Shown here in pieces: positions 57,540-64,000 of a DNA stretch of 64,000 bases. The position numbers and the translations under genes were made by a program. Position 1 is the stretch's first letter, and each line of letters opens with the position of its first letter. A model generated the notes under the pieces. That model ran no database searches and was not told the DNA's origin. It worked only from the letters and a program-made list of their open reading frames with translations. The DNA is from CAWEQW01 sp963811365 (GTDB taxonomy: Bacteria > Actinomycetota > Actinomycetes > Propionibacteriales > Nocardioidaceae): positions 930,001-994,000 of the forward strand of contig CAWEQW010000008.1 in assembly GCA_963811365.1 (NCBI GenBank), read 5' to 3'.

Positions 57540-58989
57540 ATGACCATCGAGTTCACCGCCGGCAGCGCTCGCGGGACCTCAGCCGACGCCGCCGCGAGGG
57601 TCACCGCTCTGCGGGGACTGTGCGACGGCGCCGTCCACCTCCCCGGCGACCCCGGGTACGACGAGGCGCGGATGCCGTGGAACGTCGCCGTCGACCAGCG
57701 GCCCGCCGCGGTCGCCCTGCCCCGCGACGCCGACGACGTCGCCGCCGTGGTCCGGGCCGCCCGCGGCGTCGGTCTGCGGGTCGCGCCGCAGGGCACCGGC
57801 CACAACGCCGGTCCGCTGGGGTCAGCTCGACGACGTGGTGCTGCTGCGCACCACCCGGATGACCGGCGTCACCGTCGACCCGGAGCGGCGGATCGCCCGC
57901 GCCGAGGCGGGCGTCGTCTGGCAGCCCGTCGGTCGAGGCCGCCGCAGAGCACGGCCTCGCGGCGCTGCACGGCTCCTCGCCGGACGTCGGGGTCGTCGGC
58001 TACTCGCTGGGTGGCGGCATCGGCTGGTACGCCCGACAAGCTCGGGCTGGCGGCTCGAACAGCGTCGCCGCCGTCGACCTGGTCACTCGCCGAGGGCCGG
58101 CGGCTGCGGGCCGACGCAGACACCACCCCGAGCTGTTCTGGGCGATGCGCGGCGGTGGCGGCAGCTTCGGCGTGGTCACCGCGGTGGAGTTCTCGCTCTA
58201 CCGGATCCCGACCGCGTACGCCGGCATGCTCGTGTGGGACCCGGGACGTGGAGAGGTGCTGCGCGCGTGGGCCGCAGTGGGCGCCGACCGCGCCGGACGC
58301 CGTGACCACGTCGTTCCGGATCCTCAACCTGCCGGACCGATGCCGGAGCTCCCCGCGCCGTTCCGCGGCCGGTCGACTGGTGGTGGTCGACGGCGCGGTG
58401 CTCGGCACCGACGACGCCGGCGCCGCGAGATCCTCGCGCCCTGCGCGCGCTCGGTCACCGGAGCTGGACACCTTCGCCCGGGTGCCGGCGGCGGCCCTTT
58501 CCCGGCTGCACATGGACCCGGAGGGGCCGACCCCGGCGGTGTCCGGCACGAGCGACGCTCGGCAGCCTTCCCGAGGCTGCCGATCGACGCCTTCCTGGCG
58601 CGGCGGGTCCCGGGTCGGGGTCGCACGCTGCTGATGGCCGAGCTGCGGCAGCTCGGCGGGGCGCTCGGCCGGCCGGCCGCCGGGGCCGGTGCGCTGCCGA
58701 TGCTCGACGGGGAGTTCGTGCTGTTCGCCGTCGCAGATCGCGGCGACTCCGGAGATGGGCCCGGCAGGGCCACGCCGACGCGCTCGCGCTCGTGGACGCG
58801 CTGGCGCCGTGGGCGAACGGCCGCAGCTACCTGAACTTCGCCGAGAACCAGGTGGACACCTCGTCGTCGTACCCGGAGAGCACCTGGCTGCAGCTCAAGG
58901 GCATCCGATCGGCGGTCGACCCCGACGGCGTCTTGGTGGCGAACCACCGGGTGCCGCGGCTCTACGAGCAGGGCCGGCCGACGGCCTGA
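57540..58989 (+). pseudogene. FAD-binding berberine-bridge-like oxidase, heavily frameshifted
   Basis: Remains of a PCMH-type flavoprotein oxidase of about 470 residues. Readable pieces in order: VALPRDADDVAAVVRAARGVGLRVAPQGTGHNAG; QLDDVVLLRTTRMTGVTVDPERRIARAEAG; VGYSLGGGIGWYAR; MRGGGGSFGVVTAVEFSLYRIPTAYAG; LDTFARVPAAALSRLHMDPEGP; and the BBE end SYLNFAENQVDTSSSYPESTWLQLKGIRSAVDPDGV. They lie in all three frames with a dozen or more changes, most +1, some -1 or +2, in 1.45 kb. ATG 57540 follows AGGGAG. No frame gives a working enzyme. It shares the gap with guaA divergently. Confidence 0.85.
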
Positions 58990-59006
58990 CCGGCCCGGCG
59001 GACGTG

Positions 59007-59039
59007 CACCTGCGGGTCGGCCGGCCCGGCCCGCAGGTG
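59007..59039. terminator. Bidirectional terminator between convergent oxidase and GMC genes
   Basis: CACCTGCGGG and CCCGCAGGTG form a perfect 10-bp stem around a 13-base GC-rich loop, between the two stop codons (58989 and 59043). Confidence 0.68.
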
Positions 59040-59042
59040 GGC

Positions 59043-60757
59043 TCAGGTGACCTCGACGACCGGCAGCCGCAGCGCACCCGGCGCCGCGTCCGGCACGACC
59101 GGAGCGCGCGGGCTGACCGGCGCGACCCTCCGGTACGGCGAGCCGAGCGCCGGTCGCGGGTCGGCCTGGCCCCGGTTCGGCCACAGCGCCATCGCCCGCT
59201 CGGCCTGGGCCGTGATCGTGAGCGACGGGTTCACCCCCAGGTTGGCCGAGATCGCCGAGCCGTCGACGATGTGCAGGCCCGGGTAGTGGTAGACCCGCTG
59301 GTACGGGTCGATGACCCCGGTCTCGGGCGAGTCGCCGATCGCGCAGCCGCCGATGAAGTGCGCGGTGAGCGGCCGGTTGAACGGCTCGCCGATCGAGCCG
59401 CCCGGCCGGCCACCGACGATCTCGGCCATCCGGCGAACGGCGTCGTTGGCGACCGGGATCCAGGTCGGGTTCGGCTCTCCGTGGCCCTGCTTGGAGGACA
59501 GGAACCAGCGCCCGGTGAGCCGGCTGCGCCGCGAGAACGTGGTGATCGAGTTGTCGACGCTCTGCATCACGAGAGCGATCACGGTCCGCTCGGACCAGTG
59601 CTTCATGTCGTACAGGTCGAGCAGGTTGCGGCGCTCCGCCCACATCTGCTCGAGCCACACCCGCCAGCGCGGCTCGGGTCCGCCGCCGTCGGTGAGCACC
59701 GTCTGGAGCAGCGACATCAGGTTGCTGCCCCGCCCGTAGCGGCACGGCTCGATGTGGGTCTGCTCGTCGGGGTGGAAGCTCGAGGTGATCGCCACCCCCT
59801 GGCTGTAGTCCACGGTGTCGTCGGGGGCGATCGCCCCGAGGATCGACTCCGAGTTCGTCCGCGCCAGGTGGCCCAGCCGGGGCGACAGCGCCGGGAGGTG
59901 CCCCTGGTCGCGCATCCGGTGCAGCAGCCGCTGGGTGCCGAGCGAGCTCGCCGAGAAGACCACCTGCTCGGCGGTCAGCGTCCGGGTGGCGTTCGCACGG
60001 CGCACCTTCGCCTTCGTGTAGCGGACCCGGACGTCGTACCCGCCCCCGTTGCGCGGCGTCACCCGGGTCACCGTGGTCAGCGGGAGGACCGTGGCGCCGT
60101 TCTGCTCGGCGAGGTAGAGGTAGTTCTTCACCAGCGTGTTCTTGGCGTTGTGCCGGCAGCCGCTCATGCACGAGCCGCACGCCGTGCACGTGTTGCGCGT
60201 CGGGCCCACCCCGCCGAAGAACGGGTCCTCGACCTGCTCGCCCTGGGGTCGCCCGGCCCACCGAAGAACACCCCGACGGGGGTCGGGTGGAACGTGTCGC
60301 CGACGCCCATGTCGGTGGCGACCTTCTCCATCACCTCGTCGGCCGGGGTGTGCAGCGGGTTCTCGACGACGCCGAGCATCCGCTTCGCCTGGTCGTAGTA
60401 CGGCGCCAGCTCGTCGCGCCAGTCGGTGATGTGCCGCCACTGCGGGTCCTCGTAGAACGCCGGCAACGGCTCGTAGAGCGTGTTCGCGTAGACCAGCGAG
60501 CCGCCGCCGACCCCGGCACCGGAGACGATCAGGCAGTCCTTGAGCACGTCGATCCGCTGGATGCCGTAGCAGCCCACCTCGGGTCGGAAGAGGTAGCGCT
60601 GCACGTCGAACGACGTCTCGGGAAGGTCGGCGTCGCCGAACCGGGCCCCGGCCTCCAGCACGCCGACCCGGTAGCCCTTCTCGGTGAGCCGCAGCGCCGA
60701 GACCGACCCACCGAACCCGGAGCCGATGACGAGGACGTCGAAGTCGAAGTCGCTCAT
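59043..60757 (-). pseudogene. GMC-type FAD oxidoreductase with a CxxCxxCxxxC motif, frameshifted
   Basis: About 571 residues after repair. FAD fold VLVIGSGFGGSVSALRLTEKGYRVGVLEAG; then SGAGVGGGSLVYANTLYEP; the Cys cluster CTACGSCMSGCRHNAKNTLVKNYLYLAE; C-terminal HFIGGCAIGDSPETGVIDPYQRVYHYPGLHIVDGS, all as in a known subfamily near cholesterol oxidases and glucose-methanol-choline enzymes. The frame is lost in the minus-strand CCCC run at 60248-60245 followed by AGG; adding one C restores DPQGEQVEDPFFGGVGP. Four bases after the aldehyde dehydrogenase stop, so alcohol and aldehyde oxidation are probably linked. Confidence 0.88.
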
Positions 60758-60761
60758 GGCC

Positions 60762-62381
60762 TCACTTCCTGCCGATCTTCTTCATCGCCCGCAGGCTGGT
60801 CGTCATGATCCGCGCGAAGGACTCGTCGCTCATCCCGCCGACCGGGGCGAGACCCATCCCCCTCTGGGTGGCCACGGTGTGCGACTCGGTGAAGCGGTGG
60901 ATCCCCTCGTCGCCCTGCCGGCGGCCGAGCCCGGACTCCCCCATGCCGCCCATCGGCGAGTCGATGCTGCCGAAGCTCGCGGAGAAGCCCTCGTTGATGT
61001 TGACGGTGCCGCAGCGGATCCGCCGGGCGAGGGCCCGGGCACGCTTGCCGTCACGGCTCCACACCGACGCGTTCAGGCCGTACTCGCCGGCGTTGGCCCG
61101 GTCGACGGCCTCGCTCTCGTCCTGGAAGCGGTAGACCGCGACCACCGGCCCGAACGTCTCCTGGCCGAAGCAGGCCATCTCGGGGGTGACGCCCTCCAGG
61201 ATGGTGGGCTCGTAGACGTACGGCCCGAGGTCCGGGCGGGCCCGGCCGCCGGCGAGGACCCGGGCGCCCTTGGCGCGGGCCTCGTCGACGTGCGCGCTCA
61301 CCGCGGCCAGCTGCTCGGCCGAGACCAGCGACCCCATGTCGCTCCCCCACTCGATGCCCGGCCGCATGCTCATCGCCTCGGTGCGCTCGACGAACCGGTC
61401 GACGAACCGGTCGTAGACCTGGTCGGCCACGAACATCCGCTCCGTCGAGACGCACAGCTGGCCGGCGTTGGAGAAGCAGGCGCGCACCGACCCGTCCGCC
61501 GCCCGGCCGAGGTCGGCGTCGCGGAGCACGAGGATCGGGTTCTTGCCGCCGAGCTCGAGGGAGCAGCCGATCAGCCGCTCGGCGCACTGCGCGGCGATGA
61601 CCTTGCCGGTCGGGGTCGAGCCGGTGAAGCAGACGTAGTCGGCGCGGGAGATCATCTCCGAGCCCAGCACCCGGCCGGGCCCGGCGACCACCTGCCACAG
61701 GTCGCGCGGGAAGCCGGCCTCCTCGAGGAGCTTGACGCCCAGGAGCGCGCTGAGCATGGTCTGCGCGTCCGGCTTGTGCACCACCGCGTTCCCGGCGGCG
61801 AGCGCGGGCAGGCCGTCGCACAGTGCCAGCGTGAACGGGTAGTTCCAGGGCGAGATGACCGCGACGACTCCCTTCGGCACCCGGTTCACGTCCACCCGGG
61901 TGAGCACCGGCACGATGCCGAAGCGTCGCTGGGTGCCGAGGTGCCGGCGGGAGGTCCGCCCGTAGTAGCGCGCCGTGAGCGCGACGTGGAAGATCTCGTC
62001 GGCCGCGTCCTTGCGTGCCTTCCCGGACTCCCAGCACACCAGGTCGGCGATCTCGCTCTGCCGGTCCAGCACCAGGTCGTGCAGCCGCAGCAGCACCTGC
62101 TCGCGGTGCCGCACCGTGGTGCGGGCCCAGGCCCGCTGCGCCCGGCGGGCCCGCGTGAAGGCCTCGGCGACGTCGTCCGGCGTGGACTGCGGCACCGAGC
62201 CCAGCGGCTGTCCGTTCAGCGGCGAGAACGTCGCGACGCTGCCGTCTCCGGTGGCCAGCACCCGCGAGGTCAGCGAGCGCACGTAGGCGGGGTCGAGGGC
62301 GTAGGACGCACTCGGGTCGTGCTGCGGGTCCCGGAGCTCGGAGGTGGAGCCGGGCCGGGCGGGGTCGGGCTGCGGTTTCAT
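60762..62381 (-). CDS. Aldehyde dehydrogenase, succinate-semialdehyde dehydrogenase-like
   Basis: NAD(P)-dependent dehydrogenase of 539 residues. VAVISPWNYPFTLALCDGLPALAAGNAVVHKPD is the cofactor region, LELGGKNPILVLRDAD has the general-base Glu, and SNAGQLCVSTERMFV the catalytic Cys; the GabD2-like C-terminal extension is present. ATG 62381 has TACCCT six bases upstream and no ribosome site. First gene of an operon with the GMC oxidoreductase, whose aldehyde product it may oxidise. Confidence 0.92.
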   Translation of the reverse strand: MKPQPDPARPGSTSELRDPQHDPSASYALDPAYVRSLTSRVLATGDGSVATFSPLNGQPLGSVPQSTPDDVAEAFTRARRAQRAWARTTVRHREQVLLRLHDLVLDRQSEIADLVCWESGKARKDAADEIFHVALTARYYGRTSRRHLGTQRRFGIVPVLTRVDVNRVPKGVVAVISPWNYPFTLALCDGLPALAAGNAVVHKPDAQTMLSALLGVKLLEEAGFPRDLWQVVAGPGRVLGSEMISRADYVCFTGSTPTGKVIAAQCAERLIGCSLELGGKNPILVLRDADLGRAADGSVRACFSNAGQLCVSTERMFVADQVYDRFVDRFVERTEAMSMRPGIEWGSDMGSLVSAEQLAAVSAHVDEARAKGARVLAGGRARPDLGPYVYEPTILEGVTPEMACFGQETFGPVVAVYRFQDESEAVDRANAGEYGLNASVWSRDGKRARALARRIRCGTVNINEGFSASFGSIDSPMGGMGESGLGRRQGDEGIHRFTESHTVATQRGMGLAPVGGMSDESFARIMTTSLRAMKKIGRK

Positions 62382-62387
62382 GTACCG

Positions 62388-62393
62388 AGGGTA
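62388..62393 (-). promoter_or_regulatory. Leaderless-type -10 element of the aldehyde dehydrogenase operon
   Basis: TACCCT on the minus strand, six bases before the ATG at 62381. Confidence 0.58.
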
Positions 62394-62523
62394 TGTGAGC
62401 CGCGTCGCACCTGCTACCCCTTGGTAACAAAACCCGTGAGCGGTGTGGGCGAGACCGGCCGGTGCGACCGACGTCACGTGCGATGTAGGAGCCAATCCGC
62501 GCCTCTGCCTGTTACATCAGAGG

Positions 62524-62529
62524 TATCCT
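62524..62529 (+). promoter_or_regulatory. Putative -10 element of the 44-residue gene
   Basis: TATCCT, 43 bases before the ATG at 62573; the -35 region is poor. Confidence 0.4.
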
Positions 62530-62572
62530 GGAGGAGTTCGGGTTCCAGTCCACCTCGGAGAGAGAAGATGCC

Positions 62573-62707
62573 ATGTCCACCGGGCCGTCGATGATGCTCG
62601 AGCTCGCCGCCAGCCACATCGAGGAGCGCCGCCGCGACGCGCGGGCGCACGCCGAGCGGATCCGGGCCCGGCGGCATCCGCGGCTGCGCCGCCACCAGAG
62701 TCGCTGA
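62573..62707 (+). CDS. Small basic protein of 44 residues
   Basis: A short frame reading MSTGPSMMLELAASHIEERR, then a strongly Arg/Ala-rich helix ending in RLRRHQSR. A GGAGAG lies 10 bases before the ATG and a TATCCT -10 candidate upstream. The composition (amphipathic, Arg-rich helix) suggests nucleic-acid or membrane association. No homologue recognised. The 282 bases that follow hold no gene but end in a strong terminator. Confidence 0.55.
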   Translation: MSTGPSMMLELAASHIEERRRDARAHAERIRARRHPRLRRHQSR

Positions 62708-62944
62708 GGCCTGCCGCGCGGCCCGTGACCCGCACGTGGGGTGGCGGGCTCCCGGGACGCCCACCACCCCCGCACGTCCGGGTGTGCCCGCAGCTCGGCC
62801 TGCGCACGGCCGACTGTGAGCCTGCACGCAGAGCTGACGTGGCACAACCCGCGACTCTGCGCAGCCGGCGCGACCTTCACAAACCTGAAGACGGCAAGGG
62901 TTGCGCCCGCGCGGGCCGAGAGGTAAGGGCCCCCGGGACACGCC

Positions 62945-62975
62945 GAAGGCCCCGGTCGCCTCGACCGGGGCCTTC
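62945..62975. terminator. Strong bidirectional terminator hairpin
   Basis: GAAGGCCCCGGTCG - CCT - CGACCGGGGCCTTC, 14 perfect pairs with a 3-base loop, followed on the plus strand by TCGT. It ends the plus-strand transcript of the 62.6-kb region and the minus-strand gene at 62990. Confidence 0.82.
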
Positions 62976-62989
62976 TCGTGCGTGCTGGT

Positions 62990-63568
62990 TCAGGCGGTGG
63001 CGGGTTTCGCCGATCCGATCCGGACCTCGGCCTCCTGCGGGGTGTGCCGCAGGTGCAGGATGCCCAGGATGCTGAGCACGAGCATCACCAGGGCTCCGAT
63101 GAAGGCCGCGATGGCGCCGTACAGCGCGATCGAGGCCATCTGGCCGAACGCGTAGGCGTTGAGCAGCAGGCCGCGCAGGGTCTCACCCTTGAACACGGTG
63201 GCGACGAGACCGGCGAGCTCCTCGTTCTTCGGGTCCGCCATCGACTTGGCGCTCAGCTGCGCGTAGGTCTGGCCCTTCGTCATCTCGTCGATGTGGACGG
63301 CGATGAAGTGGTCGGCGTAGGCCTGGGCCTGGGCCCCGGTCGTCAGCTGCTGGCCGGCGTACTGGCTCAGGTAGGGCTTGACGGCGGGGTCGCTGAGTCC
63401 GTCGCTGCCCTTCTCGGGGAAGTAGATCTGCTGCGCGGACAGCTGGGTGGTCACCTGGTCGGAGACGAAACTGTGGGCCCAGAAGAGCAGCCCTCCGGCG
63501 ACGGCGAGAACAGCTGTCAGCGCAAGGCCGGCAACGACCATGAGTGCATCGAACGTACGGCGGCGCAT
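62990..63568 (-). CDS. Membrane protein of unknown function
   Basis: Protein of 192 residues. One N-terminal helix (about 8-32, possibly a signal anchor), an extracytoplasmic domain (about 33-135, FVSDQVTTQLSAQQIYFPEKGSDGLSDPAVKPYLSQYAGQQL), a second helix near 148-168 and a short tail. No family recognised, though similar proteins of this layout occur in Nocardioides and relatives. ATG 63568 follows GAGGG by about eight bases. The promoter region holds two palindromes. Confidence 0.75.
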   Translation of the reverse strand: MRRRTFDALMVVAGLALTAVLAVAGGLLFWAHSFVSDQVTTQLSAQQIYFPEKGSDGLSDPAVKPYLSQYAGQQLTTGAQAQAYADHFIAVHIDEMTKGQTYAQLSAKSMADPKNEELAGLVATVFKGETLRGLLLNAYAFGQMASIALYGAIAAFIGALVMLVLSILGILHLRHTPQEAEVRIGSAKPATA

Positions 63569-63619
63569 GACGAATCCCTCTCTACATGGGCCCCTGGGGA
63601 GCCCGGTGGTCCTGTCTGG

Positions 63620-63631
63620 TTGACGAGTCAA
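63620..63631. promoter_or_regulatory. Palindrome TTGAC-GA-GTCAA
   Basis: Perfect 5-bp arms around 2 bases, 52 bases before the gene at 63568; on the minus strand it includes TTGACT, a possible -35. Confidence 0.45.
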
Positions 63632-63705
63632 GTGTTTCTTTACTTTCGCGGTGTCCGTGAGAGACGAAGGTCCCCTCTGAGGCGGCCGTAAGGCATGACT
63701 GTGCG

Positions 63706-63719
63706 CGGACGTACGTCCG
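63706..63719. promoter_or_regulatory. 14-bp palindrome CGGACGTACGTCCG
   Basis: Fully self-complementary, in the gap between the membrane-protein gene and the carbon-nitrogen hydrolase. A dimeric regulator could bind here; no regulator gene is near. Confidence 0.5.
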
Positions 63720-63755
63720 GGACGTCGGATGGGTAAAGGCGCAGGTCAGCGCAGG

Positions 63756-63775
63756 GCGGCTCCGCGGGGAGCCGC
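63756..63775 (-). terminator. Hairpin terminator after the carbon-nitrogen hydrolase
   Basis: GCGGCTCC - GCGG - GGAGCCGC, an 8-bp stem with tetraloop starting three bases after the stop of the minus-strand gene. No T-run. Confidence 0.55.
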
Positions 63776-63778
63776 AGC

Positions 63779-64000
63779 TCAGGACAGCACGAGGCGGGAC
63801 CGCTCGGCGAGGTCGGCACGGCGCTCCCGGCCCATCGGGTGCTCCCGCTGCACGCGGCGCACCTCGACCACGTCGAGCTCGGCGACCACGACTCCGGGCT
63901 GGGCGTCGGCGCGCTCGACCGGCCGGCCCTCGGGGTCGTAGACGGCGCTGCCGCCGTTGAACTCCCAGGCACCACATCGCCCGCTGAGCCCCGCGAGCAC
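63779..64000 (-). CDS. Carbon-nitrogen hydrolase (nitrilase superfamily), C-terminal part
   Basis: The gene enters from the right edge; 73 residues are visible. CGAWEFNGGSAVYDPEGRPVERADAQPGVVVAELDVVEVRRVQREHPM matches the C-terminal strand-rich end of nitrilase/amidase superfamily proteins (family pattern W-x-F-N-G-G-S followed by a Glu/Asp-leucine return strand). The catalytic Glu-Lys-Cys lie outside the window, so substrate type cannot be stated. Confidence 0.8.
   Translation of the reverse strand: MLAGLSGRCGAWEFNGGSAVYDPEGRPVERADAQPGVVVAELDVVEVRRVQREHPMGRERRADLAERSRLVLS

Noticed and set aside
62800..62944. tRNA or tmRNA
   Set aside because: No TTCGA-type T loop with pairing arms, no acceptor stem and no CCA end could be built.

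Overview
This 64-kb window is high-GC actinobacterial chromosome, most like Nocardioides or a relative in the Propionibacteriales. I infer this from gene content and order (folD next to a DUF3017 gene, purN-purH next to a DUF6350 gene, PspC-type sensor kinase next to pcrA, F420 enzymes, a DUF222/HNH endonuclease) and from many start codons preceded by a TANNNT -10 element only 6-7 bases away. No rRNA, tRNA, CRISPR array, prophage or insertion sequence was recognised.

Layout. 1-3.4 kb: end of a nucleoside-type ABC importer (BMP lipoprotein and ATPase) and an M20 amidohydrolase. 3.5-6.6 kb: large subunit of a B12-dependent acyl-CoA mutase and an amidase, both frameshifted. 6.7-10 kb: sdhCDAB. 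10-17.3 kb: TspO, YihY, a 2H phosphoesterase, trpS, a CorC-type protein, a tandem acetyltransferase and an MFS exporter. 17.4-21.5 kb: monomeric isocitrate dehydrogenase and malate dehydrogenase around a DUF2231 membrane protein. 21.6-27.2 kb: secreted TIM-barrel-like protein, folD, purH, purN. 27.4-31.3 kb: kynureninase, sucCD and the B12-binding small subunit of the mutase. 31.6-38.1 kb: pcrA and a LiaFSR-like envelope-stress module with three PspC domains. 38.1-55.8 kb is more accessory: beta-propeller protein, DUF222/HNH protein with an 813-base gene-poor flank, an envelope operon (YtxH-like, holin-like, DUF3618, YihY, DUF4235), an F420 pair with an acyl-CoA dehydrogenase, an MFS transporter, a P450, and a ROK-regulated sugar ABC operon. 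55.9-64 kb: guaA, a badly frameshifted FAD oxidase, a GMC oxidoreductase-aldehyde dehydrogenase pair, a small secreted or membrane protein and the end of a carbon-nitrogen hydrolase.

How the genes fit together. The split mutase, SucCD, SDH, MDH and IDH form a central-carbon set: odd-chain or branched acyl units reach succinyl-CoA through the mutase and then the TCA cycle. folD, purN, purH and guaA supply purines, and the left-edge importer may salvage nucleosides. The PspC/kinase/regulator group and the YtxH-YihY operon both look like envelope maintenance.

Caution. Ten genes carry single-base indels, one of them also an in-frame amber codon. Several indels are in short G or C runs, while most neighbours are intact. 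Sequencing or assembly error is the simplest explanation for most of them; the FAD oxidase at 57.5-59.0 kb, with a dozen or more frame changes, stands apart. All family names come from reading motifs by eye; no database search was possible.
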